DNA from: Shewanella pneumatophori
GTDB lineage: Bacteria; Pseudomonadota; Gammaproteobacteria; Enterobacterales; Shewanellaceae
Length of the DNA: 64,000 nucleotides
Assembly (NCBI RefSeq): GCF_023283895.1
Contig: NZ_JAKILB010000004.1
Coordinates: forward strand, 248,001 to 312,000
Direction: 5' to 3'
In this document: in pieces, positions 41,534 through 49,907 of the stretch
Numbering within the stretch: the first letter of the stretch is position 1
How the letters are laid out: every line of letters begins with the position of its first letter
Made by a program: the position numbers and the translations under genes
Notes under the pieces: model-generated
What the model saw: the letters and a program-made list of their open reading frames with translations, nothing else
Databases searched by the model: none
What the model was told of the DNA's origin: nothing

Positions 41534-42052
41534 ATGATTACACCACCAAATACCAACCATACCTATCCGCGTTCTTTTAGCCATTTAGGTCTTTCTGTAC
41601 CTGATTTAGATGCAGCAGTGAAATTTTATACAGAGGTTCTTGGTTGGTATCTAATCATGAAACCAACAGAGATCCTTGAAGATGATTCGGCAATTGGGGA
41701 AATGTGTACCGACGTGTTTGGCGCTGGGTGGGAACGATTTAAAATTGCTCACTTATCTACTGGCGATCGAGTCGGTGTGGAGATCTTTGAATTTAAAAAC
41801 GCACAAAACCCTGAAGATAACTTTGAGTATTGGAAAACAGGTATCTTTCATTTTTGTGTGCAAGATCCTGATGTTGAAGGGCTAGCCGAAAAGGTTGTTG
41901 CTGCTGGTGGTAAAAAACGTATGAAAGCGCCTCGTTACTATTACCCCGGAGAGAAACCATATCGCATGATTTATATGGAAGATCCATTTGGGAATATTCT
42001 TGAGATCTATAGTCATAGTTATGAACTCACCTATTCAGACGGTGCTTATTAA
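41534..42052 (+). CDS. VOC-superfamily (glyoxalase/bleomycin resistance) protein
   Basis: The protein has 172 residues and two beta-alpha-beta-beta-beta modules. The first His ligand is in FSHLGLSVPDLDAAVKFYTEVLGW; the others are in GIFHFCVQDPDVEGL and the Glu of DPFGNILEIYSH. This is a metal-dependent lyase, isomerase or dioxygenase fold. ATG at 41534 has GGAG nine bases upstream, better than ATG at 41519 or 41525. A second VOC gene with another regulator lies close by on the opposite strand, so the two may act in one pathway. The substrate is unknown. Confidence 0.8.
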   Translation: MITPPNTNHTYPRSFSHLGLSVPDLDAAVKFYTEVLGWYLIMKPTEILEDDSAIGEMCTDVFGAGWERFKIAHLSTGDRVGVEIFEFKNAQNPEDNFEYWKTGIFHFCVQDPDVEGLAEKVVAAGGKKRMKAPRYYYPGEKPYRMIYMEDPFGNILEIYSHSYELTYSDGAY

Positions 42053-42092
42053 CATTGCTACATCGAGGATAGTGTACGTTTCTATTATTTAG

Positions 42093-43031
42093 CTAAACCA
42101 CATCCCAGTAGCATAAGTTACTACCCCTTGTGCTACTGAATTTCTCCGCTAAAAAGTCAATCACGACCCTTACTTTTGCCGCTAGATTATCCGTCTCAAG
42201 GTAAAGTGCACTGATTGATTGCTGCTCTAGACTGGTTGAAACTTGGTAATCGTCAAATAAAGAAACCAGCTTACCACTCTTCAATTCTTCCCCAATCAGC
42301 CACGTAGGAAAGACCACAATCCCACTGCCACCAACGGCACTGGTAACCAAGGTTTCTGCATTGTTACCATAGAGGGAGCCAAATACCTCATACGGTGCTA
42401 ATTTTTCCTTACCGATAAACCAACGTTGTAATCCTGCCGTTCCCTTAAATACCAGACAGTTATGCTGCTCGAGTTGTTCTGGCTTACTTGGCGTACCGTA
42501 AGACTTTAAATAGCTCGGGCTTGCCGCCATGACATAACGTTGCTTAGCAAAACGCTTCATTCTTAAAGAAGAGTCTTGTGGTACACCAATACGGATCATT
42601 AAGTCGATAGCATCTGCTGCGGGATCGACAAAGCTATCGGTCTGTTGAACCTCAACCTTGAGTAGAGGATAACGTTCTAATAATTCAGGTAAATAAGGAG
42701 CGATATGAAGCCGCCCAAAGGCAACTGGGACACTGATTTTCACTGTACCACGAGGTGTATTTGCGCGCTGTTCAATGTGTTCAACAACACGTTCATACTG
42801 ATTAATAATATCGGTGCAATGCTTATTAAATGCCGCACCTTCATCGGTTAATGAAATCGATCGGGTATGACGATGTAACAGTTTAGTTCCAACCTTCACC
42901 TCTAGCTGCGCCATCTTACGAGAGACTGACGATGGCGTCATATCTTGTCGACGGGCCACTTCAGAGAAACTACCAAATTGGGTGGTCATCAAGAAAAGTT
43001 TAATTTCCAACAACGATACATCGTAATTCAC
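42093..43031 (-). CDS. LysR-family transcriptional regulator
   Basis: The protein has 312 residues from GTG 43031. The N-terminal winged helix (FLMTTQFGSFSEVARRQDMTPSSVSRKMAQLE) is followed by a periplasmic-binding-like effector domain with IKISVPVAFGRLHIAPYLPELL-type sequence. The QDMTPSSVSRKMAQLE recognition helix resembles the CrgA/DmlR subgroup. AGGAGA lies four bases before GTG; ATG at 43049 is an alternative without a ribosome site. It is downstream of the VOC/CMD/DMT operon, behind a terminator, and is the best candidate for its regulator. Confidence 0.85.
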   Translation of the reverse strand: MNYDVSLLEIKLFLMTTQFGSFSEVARRQDMTPSSVSRKMAQLEVKVGTKLLHRHTRSISLTDEGAAFNKHCTDIINQYERVVEHIEQRANTPRGTVKISVPVAFGRLHIAPYLPELLERYPLLKVEVQQTDSFVDPAADAIDLMIRIGVPQDSSLRMKRFAKQRYVMAASPSYLKSYGTPSKPEQLEQHNCLVFKGTAGLQRWFIGKEKLAPYEVFGSLYGNNAETLVTSAVGGSGIVVFPTWLIGEELKSGKLVSLFDDYQVSTSLEQQSISALYLETDNLAAKVRVVIDFLAEKFSSTRGSNLCYWDVV

Positions 43032-43088
43032 AAACTCTCCTATATTCATTTGGTTTTACTGACCTAACCTAGTTAAAAGCTAAACATT

Positions 43089-43119
43089 AAAAAAGGCAAG
43101 CTAATACCTAGCTTGCCTT
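43089..43119 (-). terminator. Terminator of the CMD-VOC-DMT-RedY operon
   Basis: AAGGCAAGCTA and TAGCTTGCCTT form an 11-bp stem. On the minus strand TTTTTT follows. Confidence 0.85.
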
Positions 43120-43131
43120 AATATGAGCTGA

Positions 43132-43455
43132 TTAAGCGGTAAGAATATTTTCTGTTACGATGAAATGTGCATCCTCTGCGAAAGATTGAAATTGCTCTAC
43201 AATCTTTTGCATTGCTTGGGTTTGAATATCGCTTAGAAAGGCGTCTTCTGAGTCAATATTAATCACCTCAAAATAATTCCATGGCGACGGCTTATCTTGT
43301 CCAAACATACTAATTCCCTTAAACACCTCGAACGATGAAACGCTACTGAGTTTATTGACCGTGGGTAGATCGGATTCTTTTGCCCATTGCAGATAAAGGG
43401 CTTCGTCAGCCGTGGATTTAAGGTTAAAAAATACAATAAGTGTTTTAGCTGACAT
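43132..43455 (-). CDS. RedY-like small alpha/beta-barrel protein
   Basis: The protein has 107 residues. The pattern LIVFFNLKSTADEALYLQWAKESDLPTVNKLSSVSSFEV, then PWNYFEVINIDSEDAF, then IVEQFQSFAEDAHFIVTENI follows the RedY-like (dimeric ferredoxin-like) family. Such proteins occur in biosynthetic and degradative clusters, but reactions are rarely known. The start overlaps the end of the upstream transporter gene by 11 bases, so it is translated from the same message as the last gene of the operon. Confidence 0.7.
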   Translation of the reverse strand: MSAKTLIVFFNLKSTADEALYLQWAKESDLPTVNKLSSVSSFEVFKGISMFGQDKPSPWNYFEVINIDSEDAFLSDIQTQAMQKIVEQFQSFAEDAHFIVTENILTA

Positions 43456-43960
43456 GCTGCGGTTCCAGTCTAGTTTGAGTTGAATCTTCTGTTGTCACAG
43501 GCGTATCGAGCCTTGTTTGTGTTTGAGCATTTGCGAGGTAAATACAAAGCAATGCACAAGCGATACAAACCATTGCTGCTATACGCCAATAATTCAGAAC
43601 AATGGGGGCATTGCCAAGCCAACCCTGGGTATCAATCACTAGGCTCATGATCATCTGACCTAAAATCGTGGCAACAGTGGCAATGGCAACACCGACTTTA
43701 GGCACAGCAGCTACCATCACAATCATGTAAACAATGCCAAACAGTGCGCCCGCGAGTTGCCACTTAGGCACTGTTAACAGCGTGGATTCATAACTCGGTT
43801 CAAAGAAAAAAATCAACAAGCCGGTAATGACCGTACCCATGCTAAATGTCAGCAAAGCGCTCTCAATCACCCCAACTTTTTCGCCAAGTTGACCGTTGAT
43901 CGCTGCTTGAGCACTTAACGCCATGCCTGAAGCAATTGCGAGTAAAATAATTAACGTCAT
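43445..43960 (-). CDS. DMT-superfamily transporter, DUF606/YdcZ type (second of a pair)
   Basis: The protein has 171 residues with five membrane helices, the size of DUF606 transporters. ATG at 43960 has a perfect AGGAGG seven bases upstream and overlaps the preceding gene's stop by four bases. The motif ASGMALSAQAAINGQLG at the start, with small residues and polar Gln/Asn in the first helix, is typical. The C-terminus after ~150 is polar. Two DUF606 genes in tandem usually form a hetero-oligomer with opposite topology. The exported compound is unknown. Confidence 0.8.
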   Translation of the reverse strand: MTLIILLAIASGMALSAQAAINGQLGEKVGVIESALLTFSMGTVITGLLIFFFEPSYESTLLTVPKWQLAGALFGIVYMIVMVAAVPKVGVAIATVATILGQMIMSLVIDTQGWLGNAPIVLNYWRIAAMVCIACALLCIYLANAQTQTRLDTPVTTEDSTQTRLEPQHVS

Positions 43961-44400
43961 GATTGTCCTCCTAAGTAAACAAAGCAAAGCGCCAGAAAAA
44001 CAAAAAACATACCAAGCATACGTAATGGGTTGCTGGCTTGTTTTGCCACACCGAACCAGCCGAAATAGTCAATGGCAAAGCTCTTAGTGATTTGTCCGAG
44101 TAAGACACAAACCATGGTCATTGCCACTCCTAAAATTGGTGTTGATAATGTTAATGTGACTACGTAAATAGGCCCCAATAAACCACCGATAAGTTGCCAT
44201 TTTGGAATACTGTTCCAGTCGATGAATTTTCCTTGCGGCGTAAAGTGACGGATCATCCAAAGCAGTGCTGTACCTACACCAAATATACTCAAGGTTGCCC
44301 ATAAGTGACCGACTTGCTCGCCTAGGGGGCCTAAAAGGCCTGCTTCAAAAGACAGCCCCATACCGGCGAAAACGATTAGAACAATAGAAAGAATATTCAT
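43957..44400 (-). CDS. DMT-superfamily transporter, DUF606/YdcZ type (first of a pair)
   Basis: The protein has 147 residues and five membrane helices. It starts MNILSIVLIVFAGMGLSFEAGLLGPLGEQVG, parallel to its partner's first helix (GMALSAQAAINGQLGEKVG), including the G-L-x-E-x-V pattern, which shows they are paralogues. Its ATG overlaps the VOC stop by four bases, and its own stop overlaps the next ATG, so it is strictly coupled. It should work as a dimeric small-molecule exporter with the neighbouring gene product. Confidence 0.8.
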   Translation of the reverse strand: MNILSIVLIVFAGMGLSFEAGLLGPLGEQVGHLWATLSIFGVGTALLWMIRHFTPQGKFIDWNSIPKWQLIGGLLGPIYVVTLTLSTPILGVAMTMVCVLLGQITKSFAIDYFGWFGVAKQASNPLRMLGMFFVFLALCFVYLGGQS

Positions 44401-44912
44401 CGTGGATCAAACAACCCTACTGAAGAGTGTTTAGCAAAAGCTTTACCTTTTGGATAAGACACTAGCTCTAATTGCATTCCCCAAGGAGCCATAAAATAAA
44501 CCCATGACTCTCCCTCTGTTGGACCTTCAGTCATGATGGTTGGCCCATCAAGAACCTCAATACCTTGCTGTTTTAGATACGCAACTGCAGCGCTCATGTC
44601 CTCAACATAGAAAGCCAGATGATGACCGCCAATGTCAGCGTTATTTGGAGCAACTTTATTGCGCGCTATCGTATCTGCGTATTCAAAGATCTCTAAGTTA
44701 ATCCCTTTCGCACTCATCACTGCAATCTTGGTAATTTCCGCTCGCGGGAGCACATTTAAATGATCTTGCATCCAATCATCAGCTGAACTGAATGGGCCGA
44801 ACTCGTAAGCCAGTTCAAATTCAAAGTGCTCTCTGAAGAATGCAATCGCTTCATCAATATTTGGCACAGTGAAGCCGATGTGATCTGGTTTTTTTAAGCC
44901 AGGGATCGCCAT
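44397..44912 (-). CDS. VOC-superfamily (glyoxalase-like) protein
   Basis: The protein has 171 residues. Metal-ligand motifs are KPDHIGFTVPNIDEAIAFFREHFEF (His near the start), GGHHLAFYVEDMSAAVAYL, and Glu in WGMQLELVSYPKG. It differs from the other VOC gene in this window and is probably a different enzyme. GAGGAG lies seven bases before the ATG. The start shares one base with the stop of the CMD gene. It is the second gene of the operon; the substrate is unknown. Confidence 0.85.
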   Translation of the reverse strand: MAIPGLKKPDHIGFTVPNIDEAIAFFREHFEFELAYEFGPFSSADDWMQDHLNVLPRAEITKIAVMSAKGINLEIFEYADTIARNKVAPNNADIGGHHLAFYVEDMSAAVAYLKQQGIEVLDGPTIMTEGPTEGESWVYFMAPWGMQLELVSYPKGKAFAKHSSVGLFDPR

Positions 44913-45271
44913 TAGATATCTCCTCGTTGGTGACGGATTTTATTTAATGCCCCCATAGTGGTCGCCCCTTTATTAAAGCCTGTGTATGCCGATGCAAATA
45001 CGATGAGTTCTTCCAGCTCTGCGTACGTCACACCCTGTTTGAGCGCCATATCAACGTGAGCACCAAATGGGTTGCCTTCACCGGTAACATTTAATGCCAT
45101 TTGGTCAATTGCAATACAGATTAATGCTTTGGTTTTTTGGTCAATTAATGGAAGTCCCCATGCTTCTCCAGCAACGCGCACTGTCATGTCGCCCCAAGCT
45201 GAATTGATTGATTTGAGGCCATCAATCAGTGCTTGATCGTCCAGCACTGCATTTTCATATTTGCTAGTCAT
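44912..45271 (-). CDS. Carboxymuconolactone decarboxylase-like (CMD/AhpD fold) protein lacking the Cys pair
   Basis: The protein has 119 residues from ATG 45271. The CMD fold is visible in KTKALICIAIDQMALNVTGEGNPFGAHVDMALKQGVTYAELEELIVFASAYTGF (in parts). AhpD-type members carry a C-x-x-C-x-x-x-H or similar redox pair just before the conserved H; here the site reads GNPFGAHVDMA, with no Cys. It is therefore likely decarboxylase-like or non-redox, as in gamma-CMD. An upstream in-frame start at 45367 adds an untypical leader. It heads the five-gene operon. Confidence 0.8.
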   Translation of the reverse strand: MTSKYENAVLDDQALIDGLKSINSAWGDMTVRVAGEAWGLPLIDQKTKALICIAIDQMALNVTGEGNPFGAHVDMALKQGVTYAELEELIVFASAYTGFNKGATTMGALNKIRHQRGDI

Positions 45272-45705
45272 ACTCGATATTCTCTTAGTGGATAAAGTTC
45301 GCCGTAGCGGATAGCGAGCATTATAGAGATTGGAGCTTTTGGAAAAATAAGAGGATTGGAACAGCACTTATGCAAATTCTGCACAGATGATGGCAGTGGA
45401 GGATAGAGGGTAGAGTCTTACCTTAAGTTATCGTAATAAGTTAGCAGTAAGTTACTGATTATAATTTGTATTGTGTGCTAATAGGGCGAGATCGGATGTA
45501 ATTCTCCCTTGGAATAACTTTTAGCTGAATATATCCAAATAAAATATGAATAAGCTTGGTTTTAGCTCACCTTGGACATCTCCAAGTTAGATACTAAACC
45601 GCTTTAGCCAAAAGAAGGCTACTATTACTGGGTATGTAAGGCTGTGGACTTCAATGACATAGCCGCGATAAGGTATCTAGCCCATAGCAACGCTATAAAG
45701 ATAAA
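45272..45705. other. Intergenic region before the CMD-VOC operon
   Basis: No gene was found. A short hairpin (CTTGGA/TCCAAG) lies near 45572-45587. The region must hold the operon promoter. Confidence 0.5.
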
Positions 45706-45710
45706 TTTAA

Positions 45711-45732
45711 GCAGGCTTGATTCGAAGCCTGC
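45711..45732 (-). terminator. Stem-loop ending the zinc-ribbon gene
   Basis: GCAGGCTT and AAGCCTGC pair around GATTCG, directly after the stop codon, followed on the minus strand by AT-rich sequence. Confidence 0.65.
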
Positions 45733-45983
45733 TACTTCATTGTGACCTTACCACCAACCATCTTAAAGGCGGGCGCGCCTCTAATCAGTGTGTCACGGGC
45801 AAAGATTTGCTCACAGCTTGGGCATTGGCAAGGCGTTGTGGTGTAGTCTTCGACAATGCGCTCTTTAAAGCATTTAACTAATGCACCTTTGCCGCCTTTT
45901 CGGTATTTAAACAGTTGGGTTTTACATTTAGCGCAATAGATCTCAACGGTTTGAGTTGGGCCTTTTTTATTAGGTTTCGCCAT
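45732..45983 (-). CDS. Small zinc-ribbon protein
   Basis: The protein has 83 residues. It has a CAKC motif at ~18-21 and CQCPSC near residue 54, typical of a four-Cys zinc ribbon, between basic segments (FKYRKGGKGALVKCFKERIVEDY). The basic, compact make-up suggests nucleic acid or ribosome contact. I do not know the function. It is monocistronic and apparently conserved in Shewanella, as far as I recall. Confidence 0.7.
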   Translation of the reverse strand: MAKPNKKGPTQTVEIYCAKCKTQLFKYRKGGKGALVKCFKERIVEDYTTTPCQCPSCEQIFARDTLIRGAPAFKMVGGKVTMK

Positions 45984-46323
45984 TAATCTCTCTTCAGCGC
46001 CAGAATTTACAGTCAGCTAGTTTGCCATAAAACTCATCTAATTAAAGCGGCATTAATAGGCTTACACTCAGTAATAACACTCAGCAATCTATATTCAGTA
46101 ACAACACCCGGTAACATCACGCAGTAACGATAACCAGTGCTTGTCGTATTTTATCGTTAGGTATTATTTAGCCAGCAAAGCTGTCTCTTATTAGTGCTGA
46201 GCTTTGCAGCTAAGATAAAATTCAAATGAGTGTTTAACATTGTTGTAACGCAGTTTAAGATGGCTATTAGATAAATGTTTAGCATAGATAAAGCGCAAGT
46301 CTGCGCAGGGAGCAGCTAAAGCA
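45984..46323. other. Intergenic region with degenerate repeats
   Basis: No gene was seen. It contains a degenerate tandem repeat (46063-46134) and the promoter region of the acylase-like gene. Confidence 0.5.
46063..46134. repeat. Degenerate short tandem repeat
   Basis: Four or five loose copies of a CAGTAA-Y-AACAC-like unit (ACACTCAGTAATAACAC, TTCAGTAACAACAC, GGTAACATCAC, GCAGTAACG) spaced about 15-30 bases. Confidence 0.55.
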
Positions 46324-48645
46324 ATGCATAAAATAATAAAAATAGCGGTTATAGCAACTGTCACTTTGGCTGTGATTGCGGCCTTAGGAACTTATTGGGC
46401 ATTTTCATCAAGTCTGCCGAAGCTCAATCATTCGGTGAACTCGGATAGTATTACTAACAAAGTCTTGTTGGAACGTGATCGTTTAGGTACAGCAATTATT
46501 AGCGCCGATCACCGTCAAGATGCCGCTTATGGTCTTGGTTATGCTCATGGACAAGATCGCTTTTTTCAAATGGACCTTCTTAGACGCAACGCTGCGGGCG
46601 AGCTTGCTGAGATCTTCGGTGAAAAAGCTCTTGAGTTAGATAAGCGTCGCCGTTTCCATCAATTACGTAAGCGCGCCAACATTATTATTGCAACACTAAA
46701 GCCGCAGCATCTAGCCTTGCTAACCACTTATGCTCAAGGAGTGAATGATGCAATAGCAGCGCAAAGTATTGATTCGTTTGAGTACCTATTAACTGGTGCA
46801 AAACCCAAACCTTGGCTGCCAGCAGACAGTCTGTTAGTTATTTTTAGCATGTATCTCGATCTACAAGGCAACACAATCAAGCGTGATTTAGCTTTGACCA
46901 AAGTTGAACATCTATTTGGACCAGAAATGCGCAAATTTGTAACACAGCCAAGCCATTATCAAGCGGCGTTGGACTCGAGCCTTATTGCGTTAGATAGCGG
47001 CAATATTCCTACGCTGGATCCGTTATTACTTAGCCATGCTGTTACTTACGATATTGCGGAGCCTTTAGAAATTGGCAGTAATAACTGGGCGGTAACATCA
47101 GCCTTAACAAGCAATGGCAATGCGATGTTGTCTGATGACATGCATCTGTCTTTTGCGGTGCCGATTATTTGGTATCGCGCTCAACTTAACTACAAGCTGC
47201 AAAATTCGAAAGTTGCTCAACCGCAAGACGTGCAGATCACAGGTGTGTCTTTGCCGGGGGCTCCTGCAATAGTGGTTGGCAGTAACGGCAAGGTTGCATG
47301 GGGCTTTACCAATGCGTATATCGACACCGCCGACTGGGTAGCGATTGATGCACAAACGCCAATTTATATTGAAAATGAAACCATAGCGCTAGCTGATTCT
47401 GAGGTTAACTATGAAATTGAAATTTCACCTTATGGGCCGGTAAAGCAGCTTGGCGAACAAAAATACGCGCTCTCTTGGGTGGCACATCAGCCTTACGCCG
47501 TTGATATGCAGCTGGTGGATTTAGACAGTATTACCAGTGTTGAAGCGGGGCTTGAGTTAGCATCAACTATGGGGATCCCGGTGCAAAACATGTTGCTGGT
47601 AGATGATTCAGGTAATGCGGCATGGAAACCTGCTGGCGCTTTCCCCGCGAGAACGAATCCGAGCAATGTAGCAATAGCCCCCATTGAGTTTCAACCTGTT
47701 AATTGGCAAAAGCCTAATCGGCAGTTACCGCAAGTGGTTAACCCACAGCAAGATAGATTATGGTCAGGTAATTCTCGAGTCGTATCGGCTAAGATGCATG
47801 AGCAACTTGGTGATGGAGGCTACGCGCTAGGAGCAAGAAGCAGCCAGATTAGAGATAGGTTATTTGAGTCTGATGTTTTTTCGATTGACGATTTTTATCA
47901 GCTGCAATTAGATAATCAAGCGCGCTTTTTACAAGATTGGCAAAGTTTATTATTAAGCTTGCTTGAGCGCGATCCTAAACGCTATGCGCGTGATATTGAG
48001 CAGGTAAAAAACTGGCAAGCTTGTGCTTGTGCCGATTCTGTTGGCTACACCTTAGTGCGTCATTTTCGCACTCAGCTTATTGATAGCACTTTTGCGCCAC
48101 TTGAAACAGAGCTTGCAAAATCATCGTTGAGTTTAGCTCCAATAAAACGCAGCCTTGAGCCGGGAATGTGGCAACTTATTGAGCATCAGCCGCCAACTTG
48201 GCTGCCAAAAGCATATAAAAATTGGCAAGAGTTTATGTTGGCTAGCTACGTTAAAAGCCGTGATAAGTTACTTGCTAAACATAGTGAGCAAGGGCGATTA
48301 ACCGATCTTGCTTGGGGTAAGGTGAATCAGCTTAAAATTCAACACCCGTTTTCTAAGCAAATGCCTGCACTTAGTGGTTTGTTAGATATGCCAGTTGTTG
48401 AAGGTTTTGGTGATAGCTTTATGCCTGCGGTACAAGGAGCGTCATTTGGTGCTTCTCAGCGCTTTATTGTGCAAGCGGGTGATGAGCAGAATGCGATAAT
48501 GACTGTGCCCGGCGGTCAATCTGGACATCCTTTGTCTGAGTTCTATCGAGCAGGGTTTGATGAATACGCGGCTCAGCAAAATACGCCATTACTGCCGGGA
48601 GAGGCAATCTATCAACTTCAAATTCTACCAAGCTATACTGACTAA
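46324..48645 (+). CDS. Penicillin acylase-family Ntn-hydrolase
   Basis: The protein has 773 residues. An N-terminal signal anchor (IAVIATVTLAVIAALGTYWAF) is followed by the A chain (YGLGYAHGQDRFFQMDLLRRNAAGELAEIFG is the family hallmark). Autocleavage would fall before Ser252 in GSNNWAV, exposing the catalytic Ser. The B chain follows with SDDMHLSFAVPIIWY and LPGAPAIVVGSNGKVAWGFTNAY. The family includes penicillin G acylase and acyl-homoserine-lactone acylases such as PvdQ/AhlM. The substrate is unknown; quorum-signal cleavage is possible. Confidence 0.85.
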   Translation: MHKIIKIAVIATVTLAVIAALGTYWAFSSSLPKLNHSVNSDSITNKVLLERDRLGTAIISADHRQDAAYGLGYAHGQDRFFQMDLLRRNAAGELAEIFGEKALELDKRRRFHQLRKRANIIIATLKPQHLALLTTYAQGVNDAIAAQSIDSFEYLLTGAKPKPWLPADSLLVIFSMYLDLQGNTIKRDLALTKVEHLFGPEMRKFVTQPSHYQAALDSSLIALDSGNIPTLDPLLLSHAVTYDIAEPLEIGSNNWAVTSALTSNGNAMLSDDMHLSFAVPIIWYRAQLNYKLQNSKVAQPQDVQITGVSLPGAPAIVVGSNGKVAWGFTNAYIDTADWVAIDAQTPIYIENETIALADSEVNYEIEISPYGPVKQLGEQKYALSWVAHQPYAVDMQLVDLDSITSVEAGLELASTMGIPVQNMLLVDDSGNAAWKPAGAFPARTNPSNVAIAPIEFQPVNWQKPNRQLPQVVNPQQDRLWSGNSRVVSAKMHEQLGDGGYALGARSSQIRDRLFESDVFSIDDFYQLQLDNQARFLQDWQSLLLSLLERDPKRYARDIEQVKNWQACACADSVGYTLVRHFRTQLIDSTFAPLETELAKSSLSLAPIKRSLEPGMWQLIEHQPPTWLPKAYKNWQEFMLASYVKSRDKLLAKHSEQGRLTDLAWGKVNQLKIQHPFSKQMPALSGLLDMPVVEGFGDSFMPAVQGASFGASQRFIVQAGDEQNAIMTVPGGQSGHPLSEFYRAGFDEYAAQQNTPLLPGEAIYQLQILPSYTD

Positions 48646-48747
48646 GGCTTTAAACGGATAGCTTGATGCCTAGTTTACTTGATAAATAATTAGCTTGATA
48701 AATAGCTGGTAAGCAGATGTTTGGTTATAAGTGAGCTAAGTAACTAA

Positions 48748-48776
48748 CAAGCTAGGGAGCCTTGCTCCCTAGCTTG
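48748..48776. terminator. Strong hairpin between convergent acylase and LysR genes
   Basis: CAAGCTAGGGAGC and GCTCCCTAGCTTG form a perfect 13-bp stem with a 3-nt loop. There is no long T run on either side. Confidence 0.6.
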
Positions 48777-48783
48777 AGTGAGG

Positions 48784-49710
48784 TTAGTTTTGGCCGTTAT
48801 CTTTCAGCCATGGAGCTTGGCCGAGCTGCTGTTTCAGCAAATCAACAAATCCGGATATTCGAGCCGAACGCTCTTTCATTGGGCTGCTAAGCAGGGCAAC
48901 AATGTTGGCGTTGGGTAAGCTGTATTCGGGGAGTAATCGCACGAGTTCGCCGCTGTTTATTTGCGGCTGAACATCCCACTCTGAGCGCATAATAACGCCA
49001 AGTCCCGCTAACGCCCAATCTTTGATCACTCGGCCTTCGTTACTCGCAAGGCTTGGATTTATTCTTATCTCTTGGTGCGTGAGTTGTTTATTGTGACTAA
49101 ATTGCCATAGGGTCACATCTTCGTTGTTTTCCCTAAGGGCAATACAGTCGTGCTTGGTGAGTTGTTGCGGCGTTTGCGGATACCCCATGCGAGCAAGGTA
49201 GGCAGGCGAAGCGCAAATAAAACGTTGATTACTTGCAAGTGTAATCATCTTTAATGACGAATCGTTAAGCGCGCCAATATAAATGATGATGTCCCATTTA
49301 TGATGATTTGACCAATTAGGGTTATCTGACAATTCAAGCTCTATATCAAGCTGGGGATGACAGAGTTTGTACTCAGCCAGTAATGGCGCTATGTAATCGT
49401 TGCCAAACCCAAGCGGCGCTAACACCTTTAACTTACCTGATACCACAGACTTTCGTTGGTCGATGAGTTCTTGAAGTTCATCCAAGCTTTGTAAAATGCT
49501 GAGACCTTTATCGAGTAGCAATTGGCCCTCTTCGGTAAGGCTGACCACGCGTGAAGGACGCTGGATCAGGCTAATCGATAGTTTCTTTTCAATATGCTGC
49601 AACCTTAATGTCACTGATGGTGGCGTGATATTTAGTGTTCTAGCGGCATCAGCTAAGGTGCGATGACTGGCGATTACGCTGATAAAACGTAGATCTTCAG
49701 TACTAATCAT
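48784..49710 (-). CDS. LysR-family transcriptional regulator
   Basis: The protein has 308 residues. The winged helix reads FISVIASHRTLADAARTLNITPPSVTLRLQHIE, and the effector domain begins at KLKVLAPLGFGNDYIAPLLAEY. It is divergent from the DSD1/OCD gene pair, with 197 bases between the starts, the usual arrangement for a LysR regulator of the neighbouring operon. The inducer is probably a substrate or product of those enzymes. Confidence 0.9.
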   Translation of the reverse strand: MISTEDLRFISVIASHRTLADAARTLNITPPSVTLRLQHIEKKLSISLIQRPSRVVSLTEEGQLLLDKGLSILQSLDELQELIDQRKSVVSGKLKVLAPLGFGNDYIAPLLAEYKLCHPQLDIELELSDNPNWSNHHKWDIIIYIGALNDSSLKMITLASNQRFICASPAYLARMGYPQTPQQLTKHDCIALRENNEDVTLWQFSHNKQLTHQEIRINPSLASNEGRVIKDWALAGLGVIMRSEWDVQPQINSGELVRLLPEYSLPNANIVALLSSPMKERSARISGFVDLLKQQLGQAPWLKDNGQN

Positions 49711-49907
49711 TTGGTTTGAACCTAATCTATATCTTGATAATAGTTAATATAAAATAAATGCGTGCTGGTGGATACTGAGCATTAAACAAGAAGTTTGATG
49801 TCTTTCAAATACTTTGAATATAAGCATTTTCCAAAGCATCATGAATACAAGCCACTGTGGCTAGGCATCAAACTTGTTAGATTGATTGATGAACTAGGAT
49901 ATTAAAG

